38,413 bases of DNA, taken from Zestosphaera sp. GTDB taxonomy: Archaea > Thermoproteota > Thermoprotei_A > Sulfolobales > NBVN01. The DNA lies in the NCBI GenBank assembly GCA_038727705.1, contig JAVYVJ010000004.1, positions 1 to 38,413 on the forward strand, read 5' to 3'. The position numbers and the translations under genes were made by a program. Positions within the stretch are counted from its first letter, which is position 1. Each line of letters starts with the position of its first letter. The notes beneath the pieces were generated by a model. The model was given only the letters and a program-made list of their open reading frames with translations. It had not been told where the DNA came from and ran no database searches. This document shows, in pieces, positions 24,825 through 33,372 of this stretch.

Positions 24825-25652
24825 ATGATGGAGCTAAGCGAGCTCAAAACAAAGATACTAGCCCTGCTCAAAACAGACGAAGAATTCCGCTACGCAGTAG
24901 CAGGCATGATTGGCTACGACGAGATACTAAAAAGACTCCAGAAACACGACGAGAAGTTTGAAGAAATAGTCTCTATACTTAATAGGCACGAGGAGATACT
25001 TGCAAGACACGAAGAGAAATTCAAAGAAATACTGGCACAGCTCAAAGAAATCCGGGAATCCCAAAGCAGGCTAGAAAACCGCGTTAACTCTTTAGACAAC
25101 CGTGTAGACTCTCTAGAAAAAGGCGTAAACTCCTTAGATAAACGTGTGGATTCTCTAGAGAAACGGATAGACTCTTTGGAGAAAAGTGTAAACTCCTTAG
25201 AGAAAAAAGTCGACTCTTTAGATAAACGTGTAGGCTCCTTAGAGGAACGCGTCGATTCATTGGCAAGCGCGATGATAGCAGGCTTCGCCGAGCTAAGCAA
25301 GTTCGCAGGCATAACCTTTGAAGAATTCGTAAGAAAATTCCTAACAGCAAGCCTCCAAAAGTCAGGCCAGATACCCCAGGGATTAGAGCTCACAAGAAAA
25401 GTCATAGACAGCGAAGAAATAGACATCTTCCTAGAAGACCCCCTCATAGTTGGCGAAGTAACAGCACACGCAGATACACCCCAGGAAGCCGACAAGCTCC
25501 TCAAAAAAGCAGAACTAGCAAAAACAAGGTACGCAAAGGAGCCCAAAAAAATACTAGTAATCCTCACAGCCAAAAGAGACGTAGCCCAAGAAATACAGAG
25601 AAAAGCAAAAGAGAAAAACATAGAACTAATAATAGGAAGAATAATAGACTAG
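24825..25652 (+). CDS. Coiled-coil protein with degenerate PD-(D/E)XK-like tail
   Basis: A 275-residue protein. The N-terminal module (TDEEFRYAVAGMIGYDEIL) is shared with the proteins at 18987 and 35916. Residues about 35-145 are coiled coil, including eight to nine seven-residue units of type (R)V(D/N)SL(D/E)K. The tail has EEIDIFLEDPLIVGEVTAHA, where the Asp is present but the usual ExK reads ExT, then KKILVILTAKRD and a final LIIGRIID. If the fold is a nuclease, the Lys-to-Thr change may weaken or abolish cleavage. ATGs at 24825 and 24828 are both possible. Function unknown. Confidence 0.75.
   Translation: MMELSELKTKILALLKTDEEFRYAVAGMIGYDEILKRLQKHDEKFEEIVSILNRHEEILARHEEKFKEILAQLKEIRESQSRLENRVNSLDNRVDSLEKGVNSLDKRVDSLEKRIDSLEKSVNSLEKKVDSLDKRVGSLEERVDSLASAMIAGFAELSKFAGITFEEFVRKFLTASLQKSGQIPQGLELTRKVIDSEEIDIFLEDPLIVGEVTAHADTPQEADKLLKKAELAKTRYAKEPKKILVILTAKRDVAQEIQRKAKEKNIELIIGRIID
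25080..25264 (+). repeat. 21-base tandem repeat within the coiled-coil gene
   Basis: Eight full and one partial copy of a seven-codon unit, for example CGTGTAGACTCTCTAGAAAAA, coding for RVDSLEK-like heptads. Units alternate Asn and Asp at the third codon (VNSL or VDSL), hinting at expansion by a two-unit block. It is a protein-coding array, not a CRISPR. Confidence 0.8.
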
Positions 25653-25842
25653 CCCCAAAAGCCCTAAGCTCCCTCAACACGACGACATATCAAAATCTAA
25701 AAAGCCCTGAGAAAATCTCTAAAACTTTTATCTTTTAAGTCCCCTAATGAACTTCTTTCGCTGACAGAACCACTGTATTCTTACCCTTAATCCAATGGAA
25801 AGAAAGCTTTTTGACTATATGCTGAAGTAATAAAAGGGATTC

Positions 25843-26679
25843 ATGGACAGATCAACTCGTACCATACTTGGGGCGATCGACCTTCTTCGTCCTGGAAACT
25901 GCCTAATAATCGGTTTCGCCGCCCTAGTGGGCTACACGATTGGAGGAGGAAGCGACCCCTTAAAAGCGTCTCTACTGTTTCTGGGCGCCGCCATGCTTGG
26001 AGCCTGGGGGAACATTATAAACGACTTTTTCGACTTGGAGGTCGACAAGGTAAATAAGCCTTGGAGACCGTTGGCCAGAGGCATAATCACTCCACGGCAA
26101 GGTCTAACATTAGGGCTTCTTCTCGCCTCCCTTGGGATCGCCTCAAGCATATCCGTGTCACTGGTGTGCGGGGCCCTAGCAGTAGCTAGTTTCCTCTTAC
26201 TTTTCATTTACTCGTGGAGAGCCAAGAGTAGTGGTCTCCCAGGAAATATCCTAGTATCTCTCCTTTCTGCCCTAAACATCATTTATGGAGGAGTTGCATC
26301 TCCAAAACCACAGCTATCAATTCTCCCAAGCATCTACGCATTCACGATTATTCTTGGACGAGAACTCGCGAAAAGCCTAGAAGACATAAAGGGCGACGCC
26401 GAGGCCGGCATAAAGACAATAGCCGTCCAACATGGTCCCAGGACGGCCATACAGGCGAGCGGAGCTGTCCTTCTAGCCCTTGTAGCAATAAGCCCCCTCC
26501 CGGCACTCTTCCTCGGCTACAGCACGAGATACCTCGCCCTCGCCCTTCTAGGCGTAGACCTGCCGATACTCTACTCACTACGACTGCTATGGAGGAACCC
26601 AGTAGCCAATGCATGGAGAGCCACCAGGATACTGAAAATCCCCCTATTTATGGGTCTACTCGCATTCCTCCTCGGGTGA
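25843..26679 (+). CDS. UbiA-family prenyltransferase, probable digeranylgeranylglyceryl phosphate synthase
   Basis: A 278-residue membrane prenyltransferase with eight to nine helices. The first aspartate-rich motif is N60-DFFDLEVD68 (followed by NKPWRPLARG), and the second reads LEDIKGDAEAGIKTIA near 182-197. In archaea the closest family member joins a second geranylgeranyl chain to geranylgeranylglyceryl phosphate, making the core membrane lipid. It is followed four bases later by a polyprenol/diacylglycerol-kinase-like gene, so the two form a lipid operon. Other UbiA roles (quinone or haem side chains) are less likely in view of the neighbour. Confidence 0.85.
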   Translation: MDRSTRTILGAIDLLRPGNCLIIGFAALVGYTIGGGSDPLKASLLFLGAAMLGAWGNIINDFFDLEVDKVNKPWRPLARGIITPRQGLTLGLLLASLGIASSISVSLVCGALAVASFLLLFIYSWRAKSSGLPGNILVSLLSALNIIYGGVASPKPQLSILPSIYAFTIILGRELAKSLEDIKGDAEAGIKTIAVQHGPRTAIQASGAVLLALVAISPLPALFLGYSTRYLALALLGVDLPILYSLRLLWRNPVANAWRATRILKIPLFMGLLAFLLG

Positions 26680-26683
26680 AACC

Positions 26684-27277
26684 ATGAAAAGCGAAGTCTC
26701 AGCAGAGCTCAAGAGGAAAAGCATACATGTAATACCAGGCTTCCTAGCATACCCAGTAATCATCTGGATAGGCAGGCTAGCGGGGGTCATCATCTCTGCA
26801 TTCTTCCTCCTACTCTACACCCTCAACGAGATATCCCTAAGGAAAGGCCTCAACATTAAAGTCCCAATAGCATACGACACCTACAAGATAATGGCCCGCC
26901 CAGAAGAAAGACAAGGCAGATACTTCACAGGCACAATCTACTTCTGGCTCCTAACCCTCATCACAATAATCCTCCTAGAACCCCGTCGCGCAGTAGCGGC
27001 AATAATGATATCAAGCCTCGGAGACGCGGCCGCCGCGATAACAGGAAAAGCAATAGATGGACCAAGATGGCCATTCAACAAGAGAAAGACACTTTCCGGA
27101 TCCCTAGCAATGCTAGCTACAAGCATATCTTCCTGCCTCATAGTTGGCCTACAGCTCCCAACCTCACTCCTAGCGTCACTGACAGCTACAGCCATTGAAG
27201 CCTCTACCAGAACCTCTGTACTAGACGAGCTCACAGTCCCCCTGGCACTACTCCTAATCCTACTATTCTCCCCATAA
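26684..27277 (+). CDS. Diacylglycerol/polyprenol kinase-like membrane protein (DGK1/SEC59/VTE5 type)
   Basis: A 197-residue membrane protein with five to six helices. It carries the marks of the CTP-dependent kinase and phosphatidate cytidylyltransferase-like group: an N-terminal ELKRKSIHVIPGF, ISSLGDAAAAITGK (about 109-122), and KRKTLSGSLAMLATS followed by the late DELTVPLA. Eukaryotic relatives phosphorylate dolichol, phytol, farnesol or diacylglycerol. Next to the archaeal lipid prenyltransferase it may phosphorylate geranylgeraniol or an archaeal lipid precursor; the substrate is inferred. Confidence 0.75.
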   Translation: MKSEVSAELKRKSIHVIPGFLAYPVIIWIGRLAGVIISAFFLLLYTLNEISLRKGLNIKVPIAYDTYKIMARPEERQGRYFTGTIYFWLLTLITIILLEPRRAVAAIMISSLGDAAAAITGKAIDGPRWPFNKRKTLSGSLAMLATSISSCLIVGLQLPTSLLASLTATAIEASTRTSVLDELTVPLALLLILLFSP

Positions 27278-27540
27278 ACCCATCTCACACCTCTCTGCAA
27301 CTAATTTTCGTAAAAACCACTGCGACCCTTGATTAAGGTTAAGTAAGACCTAGAGAAATTCAATTGAGAAAAATAACTAGTGGATGTTTATAATCATTTA
27401 ATACATCCCGAGAAAAGTCAGCGTCTATATAGATGCAATCACCTTTAAAAGGCATTTAGAGAAAGCCTTAATTTGGAAAATCAAAAAGCCTAATCCCTAG
27501 CCAGCTTTTTAAGTCTGAAAGCAATTTATAATGTTAGAAT

Positions 27541-28071
27541 ATGGCAGTTGTGGTCCCCAGGAGGATCGCTGAGGAGCTCCAGAAGAGAGGCATCGACGCA
27601 GAGTCACTCATAATTGACTATCTTGCAAGGCTACTACAACTAGACCCCGAAGCAACGGCCCAGTCCCACCTCGAACTAGCATTAAGATATCTAGAAGAGG
27701 GAAAAAGGCTCATAGAGAAAGATCCCGCCCAGTCAAGCGAAAAACTCTACAAAGCGGCAGAAGAGTCCGTCAAAGCCCTTGCAACATACCTTAACCTCAA
27801 AGAAATCCTCGAAGACGTCGAGAAAAATGGAAGATGGAGCATTGCTAGACTCGAAAAAGCCGTAGTAAAAATCTCACAGAAACTAGGATCCCAGTTCAGG
27901 TCATGGTGGGACACCGCATGGGCATTACACGTCTGGGGCTTCCACGAGGCAAAACTTGACACAGAAGACGTAAGAATGAGACTCCTTGACATCGAGAGCA
28001 TAGTTCTGGAGGCACAAAAAATAATCGAGGGTGACAAGCAAACTACGAAACCAATGCGCAGAAACCAGTAA
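27541..28071 (+). CDS. PaREP1-family protein (HEPN-like helical fold)
   Basis: A 176-residue protein of the PaREP1 family, first noted as a repeated gene in Pyrobaculum. The N-terminus (VVPRRIAEELQKRGIDAESLIIDYLARLLQLDP) looks like a small DNA-contact or dimerisation part. The rest (SHLELALRYLEEGKRLIEKDP, EKLYKAAEESVKALA, WDTAWALHVWGFHEAKLD) is the helical, HEPN-like PaREP1 domain. Function is not established. A paralogue lies at 35131-35628, most identical across the SEKLYK and ALHVWGFHEAK segments. A TATA-like TTTTTAAG about 30 bases upstream suggests a leaderless message. Confidence 0.82.
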   Translation: MAVVVPRRIAEELQKRGIDAESLIIDYLARLLQLDPEATAQSHLELALRYLEEGKRLIEKDPAQSSEKLYKAAEESVKALATYLNLKEILEDVEKNGRWSIARLEKAVVKISQKLGSQFRSWWDTAWALHVWGFHEAKLDTEDVRMRLLDIESIVLEAQKIIEGDKQTTKPMRRNQ

Positions 28072-28236
28072 AGAGTCTAAAATAACTAAATCACATAGAT
28101 AGCGCACTCCAACATGCCACCACACGAAAAGACCACACAAAGACACTTTCAAAATCTAAATACACAAATTTGGGTTTTGTTCTTTTAGGTAGATTTTAAT
28201 AACTGTGCGAACCACTTGAACCATAGGTTTCATTCC

Positions 28237-29022
28237 GTGGATGTTTTCGAGAGAATCAAGAAGCAGTTCAGCCTAGTGGAGGAACTCGTAGAAGAGATGG
28301 AAACAGAAAACAGTTATAGGGGACTAGAGAGGCTAATCCAGCTAACCATACAGGCCCCTCTCGATCTTGGTCTAATGGTAATTTCTGCTCTGGGACGCCA
28401 GAGGCCTAGAGCATATTCCGAGATAGGCTACATTTTGAGGGATCTCGGGATCCTAGATGAAGAGGACGCCTCCAAGCTGAGGTCTATGGCTGGTCTAAGA
28501 AACATCCTTGTACGTGCCTATGCAGACGTTGGCAGGGAAAAGGTATCTACCTTTGCAGAGAGGCTCAAAACAGATGCTCCAAGAATAGCTTCCATAATAA
28601 TGAGACGCCTCGAAACCAAGCCCATAGACCCCCTAAGCGAAGACACGGACTCGCTAGTGGAAAAGCTGAGGCAAGTGTTGAAGGGCAGAGTTGCCATTGC
28701 CCTCCTCTACGGCGGCAGGACAAAGGGCTACATACTAAAAGGAGACTACGACATAGCAGTCCTCATGGAGCCACGATGCGATCTCTACAAGCTCGGAGAG
28801 CTAGCCGTAGACATAGCCGAGGCACTCGGAGTCCCCGAAGAAAAGGTAGACATCGTCTGCCTCGATTCCCTGTCCCCAGAACACGCCTTAGAGGCTCTAG
28901 ACGGGAAGCCAATAATCGTGGAAAGCCCTGCCCAACTATTCGAGTTAAAGCACAGGGTCATGATCCAGCTACTAGACCTCGAAGAAGACATGAAAACTAT
29001 CGAAAACTTAGTTACAAAATAG
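28237..29022 (+). CDS. Fused HEPN (HepT/DUF86-like) and MNT nucleotidyltransferase
   Basis: One polypeptide joins what are normally the two genes of a HepT/MntA toxin-antitoxin module. Counted from the GTG at 28237, residues about 1-125 are a HepT-like four-helix HEPN domain. Its motif reads R88-NILV-R93-A-Y95, where HepT has RN-x4-HxY: the catalytic His is Arg, while the Tyr that partner enzymes AMP-modify is kept. Residues about 140-261 are the nucleotidyltransferase, with GGRTKGYILKGDYDIAV (second Gly in place of the usual Ser; Asp170 and Asp172). The TTG at 28216 is a weaker start because it lies only about 20 bases after the TATA-like TTTTAATAA. Confidence 0.78.
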   Translation: MDVFERIKKQFSLVEELVEEMETENSYRGLERLIQLTIQAPLDLGLMVISALGRQRPRAYSEIGYILRDLGILDEEDASKLRSMAGLRNILVRAYADVGREKVSTFAERLKTDAPRIASIIMRRLETKPIDPLSEDTDSLVEKLRQVLKGRVAIALLYGGRTKGYILKGDYDIAVLMEPRCDLYKLGELAVDIAEALGVPEEKVDIVCLDSLSPEHALEALDGKPIIVESPAQLFELKHRVMIQLLDLEEDMKTIENLVTK

Positions 29023-29257
29023 TTCTTTTCTCCACTTTTCCTCCTAAAGCTTGGCTTTTCACAAAAGAATTCACACTTCGCCTCTCACAACTTACCCAAG
29101 GATAAGCTACACCTTAGCCACTTCTCCAAAAGCTTCCAGGGTGCGCGCGCTCCATCGATACATATATGTCTCAGAGGACAAAAAACAGGGTAAGACTAAA
29201 CCTATGAATGAAGCCACCTAGAAAAAATTTATAATTTCCTAAATAGTTTCAGCTTGT

Positions 29258-29659
29258 ATGCCGTCCTCTACCTCTGCGCCTGTGCCTCCAACGCTTTCTC
29301 AGATCCAAATCACGCCTAGCCTCGTTTCCGCCGCCTACAAGCGTTCGCTGAGGTTCGGAGCCTTCTGGAGGCTCAGGCCGGAGGAGAGGGCAATCCTCCT
29401 TTTGGCTAGGAGGCTTAAAGCTATTAAAAGCCCGGCCCTACGCGAGGCTATACTCAGGATCCTCGAGAAAGTCTGGCCCTCCAAGGCAACAATGATAAAG
29501 GCCTATGAGGAGGGCCTAAAACTATTAGCCAAAAAGATCCAGCTGGCGCTCGCTATTGGAGCTGTACAAGTAGCTGAAGCCCTTAGGAGGGCGACCCATG
29601 GCATAGTCCTGGCGCTAGGTTACTCCTATCAAAACACACCCCTATTCTACAGAGGTTAA
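29258..29659 (+). CDS. Hypothetical helical protein
   Basis: A 133-residue basic protein that I do not recognise. After a Pro/Ser/Thr-rich start of about 20 residues it is almost wholly helical, with a striking segment SLRFGAFWRLRPEERAILLLARRL (about 29-52), repeated Leu/Ala faces and no membrane helix of full length until a mildly hydrophobic ALAIGAVQVAEAL. An AT-rich box (TTTATAATTTCC, about 29228-29239) precedes the ATG. Nothing in the motif content suggests an enzyme. It may be a nucleic-acid-binding or structural protein. Confidence 0.55.
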   Translation: MPSSTSAPVPPTLSQIQITPSLVSAAYKRSLRFGAFWRLRPEERAILLLARRLKAIKSPALREAILRILEKVWPSKATMIKAYEEGLKLLAKKIQLALAIGAVQVAEALRRATHGIVLALGYSYQNTPLFYRG

Positions 29660-29660
29660 G

Positions 29661-29835
29661 CATGGGGGTAAAGAGATAAAGTTCACTGCACATGCCGAAG
29701 AAAAGCTCAAACGATTAAAGAACCTAGGAGTTACAAAGGAGAAAATACTAAAAGTCCTTAGCAATCGGGGTACTCAAAGATATTCTCGAGGAAATCATCA
29801 AAGCCCCAAAAAGAGAAATTGTAGAAATAACTTAG
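29661..29835 (+). pseudogene. Frameshifted DUF4258-like remnant
   Basis: The frame from 29661 reads GGKEIKFTAHAEEKLKRL then a helix KNLGVTKEKILKVLSN, the start of a DUF4258-like small RelE/BrnT-type protein. There is no in-frame start: the ATG at 29662 dies after five codons, but one extra G in the GGGGG run would join it correctly. A second shift near 29767 (a CGGGG run) moves the open frame to VLKDILEEIIKAPKREIVEIT, which ends in TAG at 29833-29835. Two breaks at G runs suggest either decay or homopolymer sequence errors. Confidence 0.5.
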
Positions 29836-29984
29836 AACGAGACCATCACATCTGAAGAACCATAACGCCCTTTGGATTCCCAATTTCTACGCGCTGTCTT
29901 CATCAAGATCGACACCAGTAGAATCAGCTTTGGCACGTCCAAACGCAGAATTCTTAAAAACCAGCCAAACAAACTAAACACAAA

Positions 29985-31103
29985 GTGTCCAAATTGATAG
30001 AGTCAATCACAATCAAAAACCTAAGAGGAATCAAGCAATGCACAGTAAACAACCTAACAGACATAAATATCTTTATAGGTAAAAACGGCGCAGGCAAATC
30101 CACAATACTAGAAGCAATCTACCTCGCCTCGTCCTGGGCAGAGCCAGAAGACCAAATAAGAGACATGCCAAAACACGAATATGTCATATCAAGGAGAGGT
30201 GGCAGAGGAAAATGGACAACTTACAAACATACACTCTGGTTCAACAAAAAAACCGATGAAGAGATCGAGATAAACTTCAACTTCAAATCCCAAAACAAAC
30301 CAAACGAGTTGATATTTAAGCTTCCATACATGTATAATCCTTCAAAAGTTGACTCTCCTGTATTAATTGAAGTTTCACGGCAGAGAATCCCTGAAATTGC
30401 TGAATACCACCACGCCCGAAAGCTATATCTCTCTAGCACCGGCGATGCATGGAACCCTAAAACAAAAACTAGCTACAAAACCAGCCTCAAGGAAAAAGTT
30501 CTTTCATTTGCCGCGGAAGAGATAACGTACCTTGAAAACGCAGTTCTACTCGATAACAGGTTCACGGTGAGCCAGCTCGAGCAAAAGGTGTGGGGAAAGA
30601 TATTCGACAAGAGGCTTGACAAAGAAATACTAGAATTTATACGAGAGGAATACGAGCCCACAGCTGAAAGTATCCTCTATAAGCCAAGTGGTGAAGGCTT
30701 TGTACTCGCGTTCGCCCTGCCACAAACAACAGTAGAAATAGACTCTCTGGGAGACGGCGCAAGAATGGCGATACTATACGCGTCCCCCCTACTCCTAGCA
30801 AGCGACACAGCCGTCCTAATAGAAGACCCCGAGGCACACCAGCACCCCGGAGGCCTAGCTACATTCACGAGGTTCGCATTCAAAACGGCGAAAAAGCAAC
30901 GCCTACAGCTGTTCATCACGACACATAGTATCGAGCTCTTAAACATCGCAAAAGAAATCTCAAAAGAGCTGGGCCTAGGCCTGAGAATCTATTACATGGA
31001 GAGAGGCAAAGACGGCTACGTAGACGTACGAGCCATAGAGGAGCCGGACCTTGAAACCCTCCAGAAAATAGGACTAGACCCAAGAATGCTCCACATACTA
31101 TAA
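29985..31103 (+). CDS. OLD/RecF-like AAA ATPase (AAA_15/AAA_21)
   Basis: A 372-residue ATPase of the overcoming-lysogenization-defect type. Walker A is IGKNGAGKST (31-40) after the typical start ESITIKNLRGIKQCTVNNL; the late half carries SLGDGARMAILYASPLLLA, the Walker B VLIEDPEAHQHP and the switch FITTHSIELL. No TOPRIM domain is fused to it, unlike standard OLD nucleases; instead a separate TOPRIM gene starts three bases after its stop. A GTG start is used, with TATA-like TTCTTAAAAA about 25-34 bases before it. The pair is probably a defence module; the target is unknown. Confidence 0.82.
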   Translation: MSKLIESITIKNLRGIKQCTVNNLTDINIFIGKNGAGKSTILEAIYLASSWAEPEDQIRDMPKHEYVISRRGGRGKWTTYKHTLWFNKKTDEEIEINFNFKSQNKPNELIFKLPYMYNPSKVDSPVLIEVSRQRIPEIAEYHHARKLYLSSTGDAWNPKTKTSYKTSLKEKVLSFAAEEITYLENAVLLDNRFTVSQLEQKVWGKIFDKRLDKEILEFIREEYEPTAESILYKPSGEGFVLAFALPQTTVEIDSLGDGARMAILYASPLLLASDTAVLIEDPEAHQHPGGLATFTRFAFKTAKKQRLQLFITTHSIELLNIAKEISKELGLGLRIYYMERGKDGYVDVRAIEEPDLETLQKIGLDPRMLHIL

Positions 31104-31106
31104 GCT

Positions 31107-31787
31107 ATGCATATACTCCAGCTAAAGCCCCACCAGGAATCCTTCTACAAAGTGATACATGACAAGATTAAAGGCCTAGACGCAATCGTCCTATGCGAGG
31201 GCGCAAGCGACACAGAAGTAGCAAAAAAGATCCTCCGAAAAATAGAGAAAAAACTACCGAAAACCGACAAGCAGCCAGTTATCGCCTTCACAGACGCGGA
31301 GGGAAAAGAAAACATCCCACTCCTAGCCAGTGCCCTGCTCTTGCTCTCAAAACTCTCGAGAAAACTCAAGGCAATCGTTGTAATAATTGACGCGGACGAG
31401 GACACAGCTGAAAAAAGAACAAGAAGCCTAGTCGACAGCATACTCTCGCGCAAAGGAGACCTCCAGCTCCAGCTATCAGGCACCAAAAGAGACAACACGT
31501 CTAGCCAAGTCTTCATGTCCAACATACATGTAAACGGGAGAAAAATAAGACTCATAATCGCCGTAAACGGCGACCCAGGACTACGCTTAACCAAGCACAC
31601 TCTTGAAGACCACTGCATTAACCTCATGGAACTATCCGTCCCAAAAGGAGCAACAAACGCCAAACAAATAGTCAACGACATAGCACTGTGTCTAGACAAA
31701 ATAGACAAAACAGATCCACAAACAATATGCAGATCTTTTACACACATCTGCCGCGCACTAGAACTACTATACACAGAAACCACATAA
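31107..31787 (+). CDS. TOPRIM-domain protein (DUF3226-like), partner of the OLD-like ATPase
   Basis: A 226-residue protein with the TOPRIM signature split as usual: the first Glu in IVLCEGASDTEVAKKIL (about 30-46) and the acidic DxD cluster in AIVVIIDADEDTAEKR (about 88-103). A later acidic and histidine-containing segment (LTKHTLEDHCINLMELS) may complete the site. TOPRIM domains cut or join nucleic acid with a metal ion. The three-base gap to the ATPase shows one operon, and together they equal a two-subunit OLD nuclease. It is not a primase or topoisomerase by length. Confidence 0.78.
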   Translation: MHILQLKPHQESFYKVIHDKIKGLDAIVLCEGASDTEVAKKILRKIEKKLPKTDKQPVIAFTDAEGKENIPLLASALLLLSKLSRKLKAIVVIIDADEDTAEKRTRSLVDSILSRKGDLQLQLSGTKRDNTSSQVFMSNIHVNGRKIRLIIAVNGDPGLRLTKHTLEDHCINLMELSVPKGATNAKQIVNDIALCLDKIDKTDPQTICRSFTHICRALELLYTETT

Positions 31788-31914
31788 ACAACCCAGCCAA
31801 AACAAAACAATCAAAGAGCCCTGACGCGTCCCAGCAAGCAAACACATAGCGAAAGGCCTAAGAAAGGCCATCTCAAGACATACATAAAAGTCGCATGCCA
31901 ACGGGTTCCCATAT

Positions 31915-32931
31915 ATGCGAAGAGTCAAGCTCCGACTCGCTGGTCTACTCGTCGAGTTCACAGACAGAGAAAAAGCGCTAGCCCAAGTCCAAGAGTGGGC
32001 TGAAAGAGGCACAATCCAGCCTATAGTCATTTTTGGCCCCGAGGGATGCGGCAAAACAGCGCTCCTACGCCAGGCCTCCCACGTACTTAAAGATGCCGGC
32101 TACACAGTCTTCCACCTCTACCCACTTGACCGAATATTCGAGGCAGACATCGAGGAGCCAGACATAAGGAAAGCCTTCCTAGACCTAGCCCAGAGAGCTC
32201 TCTCAGAAGACTCCCTTGGTAGGGTAGCCTGGGCAGTGTTCGACTTTATACGTGAAGCCCTCAAGAGAAAAAAGAGAAAGATCGCTGTCCTGGCGGACGA
32301 CGTCTTCCAGGTCATTGGGGTTCAAAACGCCGCGGCATACGTCAAGGGGCTACTAAACATGATAGAGCACCCACTCTATGACTACGAAAACATCGTAGCA
32401 ATTGTGGCGACAAGCGAAGGCGTTTCCAGGAGAGAGATAGCCAAGCATCTCTGGGCAAATCTAATGCCTATCTGGAACATGCCTAAAAACGGCTTCCAAG
32501 AACTCTACGAGAAACTACCCCACCCCAAGCCAGACTACGAGAAAGCATGGAGCCTGACAGGCGGCAACCCCAGGATACTCTCAATCCTCTACGAGAAAAA
32601 ATGGGACTCCAACACAACTGTAGGCGAGCTCGCCTCAAAAAAGCGGCTAACAGCCTTTATACTCTCGCTAAACCCGCAAGAGCGGGAATGGCTAGCCGAG
32701 GCAACAGAGGACCCAGACAAACTCTTCACAAGAGAAAAGCTACCACTCCTCGACAAACTTGTTGACCTCAACCTCATCGTAGACACCCTGGCATCTAGAG
32801 ACCCACAACTCTGGGTCGACCAGCCCCCACCAGAGAAAGACCCACAGCTAGGCATAGGCAGACACATTGCCTGGCAGACGCCCCTACACAGGGAAGCAGT
32901 CAAAAAAGCACTAGAAGAATTTGCACGGTGA
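31915..32931 (+). CDS. Archaeal P-loop ATPase, STAND/AAA-like
   Basis: A 338-residue ATPase. Walker A is GPEGCGKT (41-48), Walker B KIAVLADDVFQV (about 122-133) and a sensor-like AIVATSEG (about 162-169). The second half has the SLTGGNPRILSILYEKKW motif typical of archaeal ATPases and a C-terminal tail with WVDQPPPEKDPQLGIGRHIA. No nuclease tail is visible. It follows the OLD/TOPRIM pair after 127 bases and could belong with it, but has its own TATA-like region. A 41-codon copy of its tail survives as a remnant at 36826. Confidence 0.78.
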   Translation: MRRVKLRLAGLLVEFTDREKALAQVQEWAERGTIQPIVIFGPEGCGKTALLRQASHVLKDAGYTVFHLYPLDRIFEADIEEPDIRKAFLDLAQRALSEDSLGRVAWAVFDFIREALKRKKRKIAVLADDVFQVIGVQNAAAYVKGLLNMIEHPLYDYENIVAIVATSEGVSRREIAKHLWANLMPIWNMPKNGFQELYEKLPHPKPDYEKAWSLTGGNPRILSILYEKKWDSNTTVGELASKKRLTAFILSLNPQEREWLAEATEDPDKLFTREKLPLLDKLVDLNLIVDTLASRDPQLWVDQPPPEKDPQLGIGRHIAWQTPLHREAVKKALEEFAR

Positions 32932-33132
32932 AAACAGGATATGTTTCCAAATAGCCATGCTGACCCCTAATTAAATGGGGAAATAGACATGAAGTCGGAA
33001 AATGAAAGTTGATGCAAGAGGGAAACCCCATTGCATAGAAAGCTGAGTCATTCTCTGGACACTAGACATATAGCATCATCAGATGCAACAGGTTTTTTAA
33101 AATGTTGTAATACTTTACAGTATAGGGGTCAA

Positions 33133-33339
<207 letters not shown>

Positions 33340-33372
33340 ACGCGTGGAAAGAGGTAGGTAGGTGGAGGCAAG

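Noticed and set aside
25080-25264. Regular 21-base repeats that could suggest a CRISPR or minisatellite
   Set aside because: The repeats have no unique spacers, stay in frame and encode heptads of a coiled coil.
24914-25621. Minus-strand frame of 235 codons
   Set aside because: Ser/Phe-rich mirror of the coiled-coil repeat gene, with no promoter or domain.
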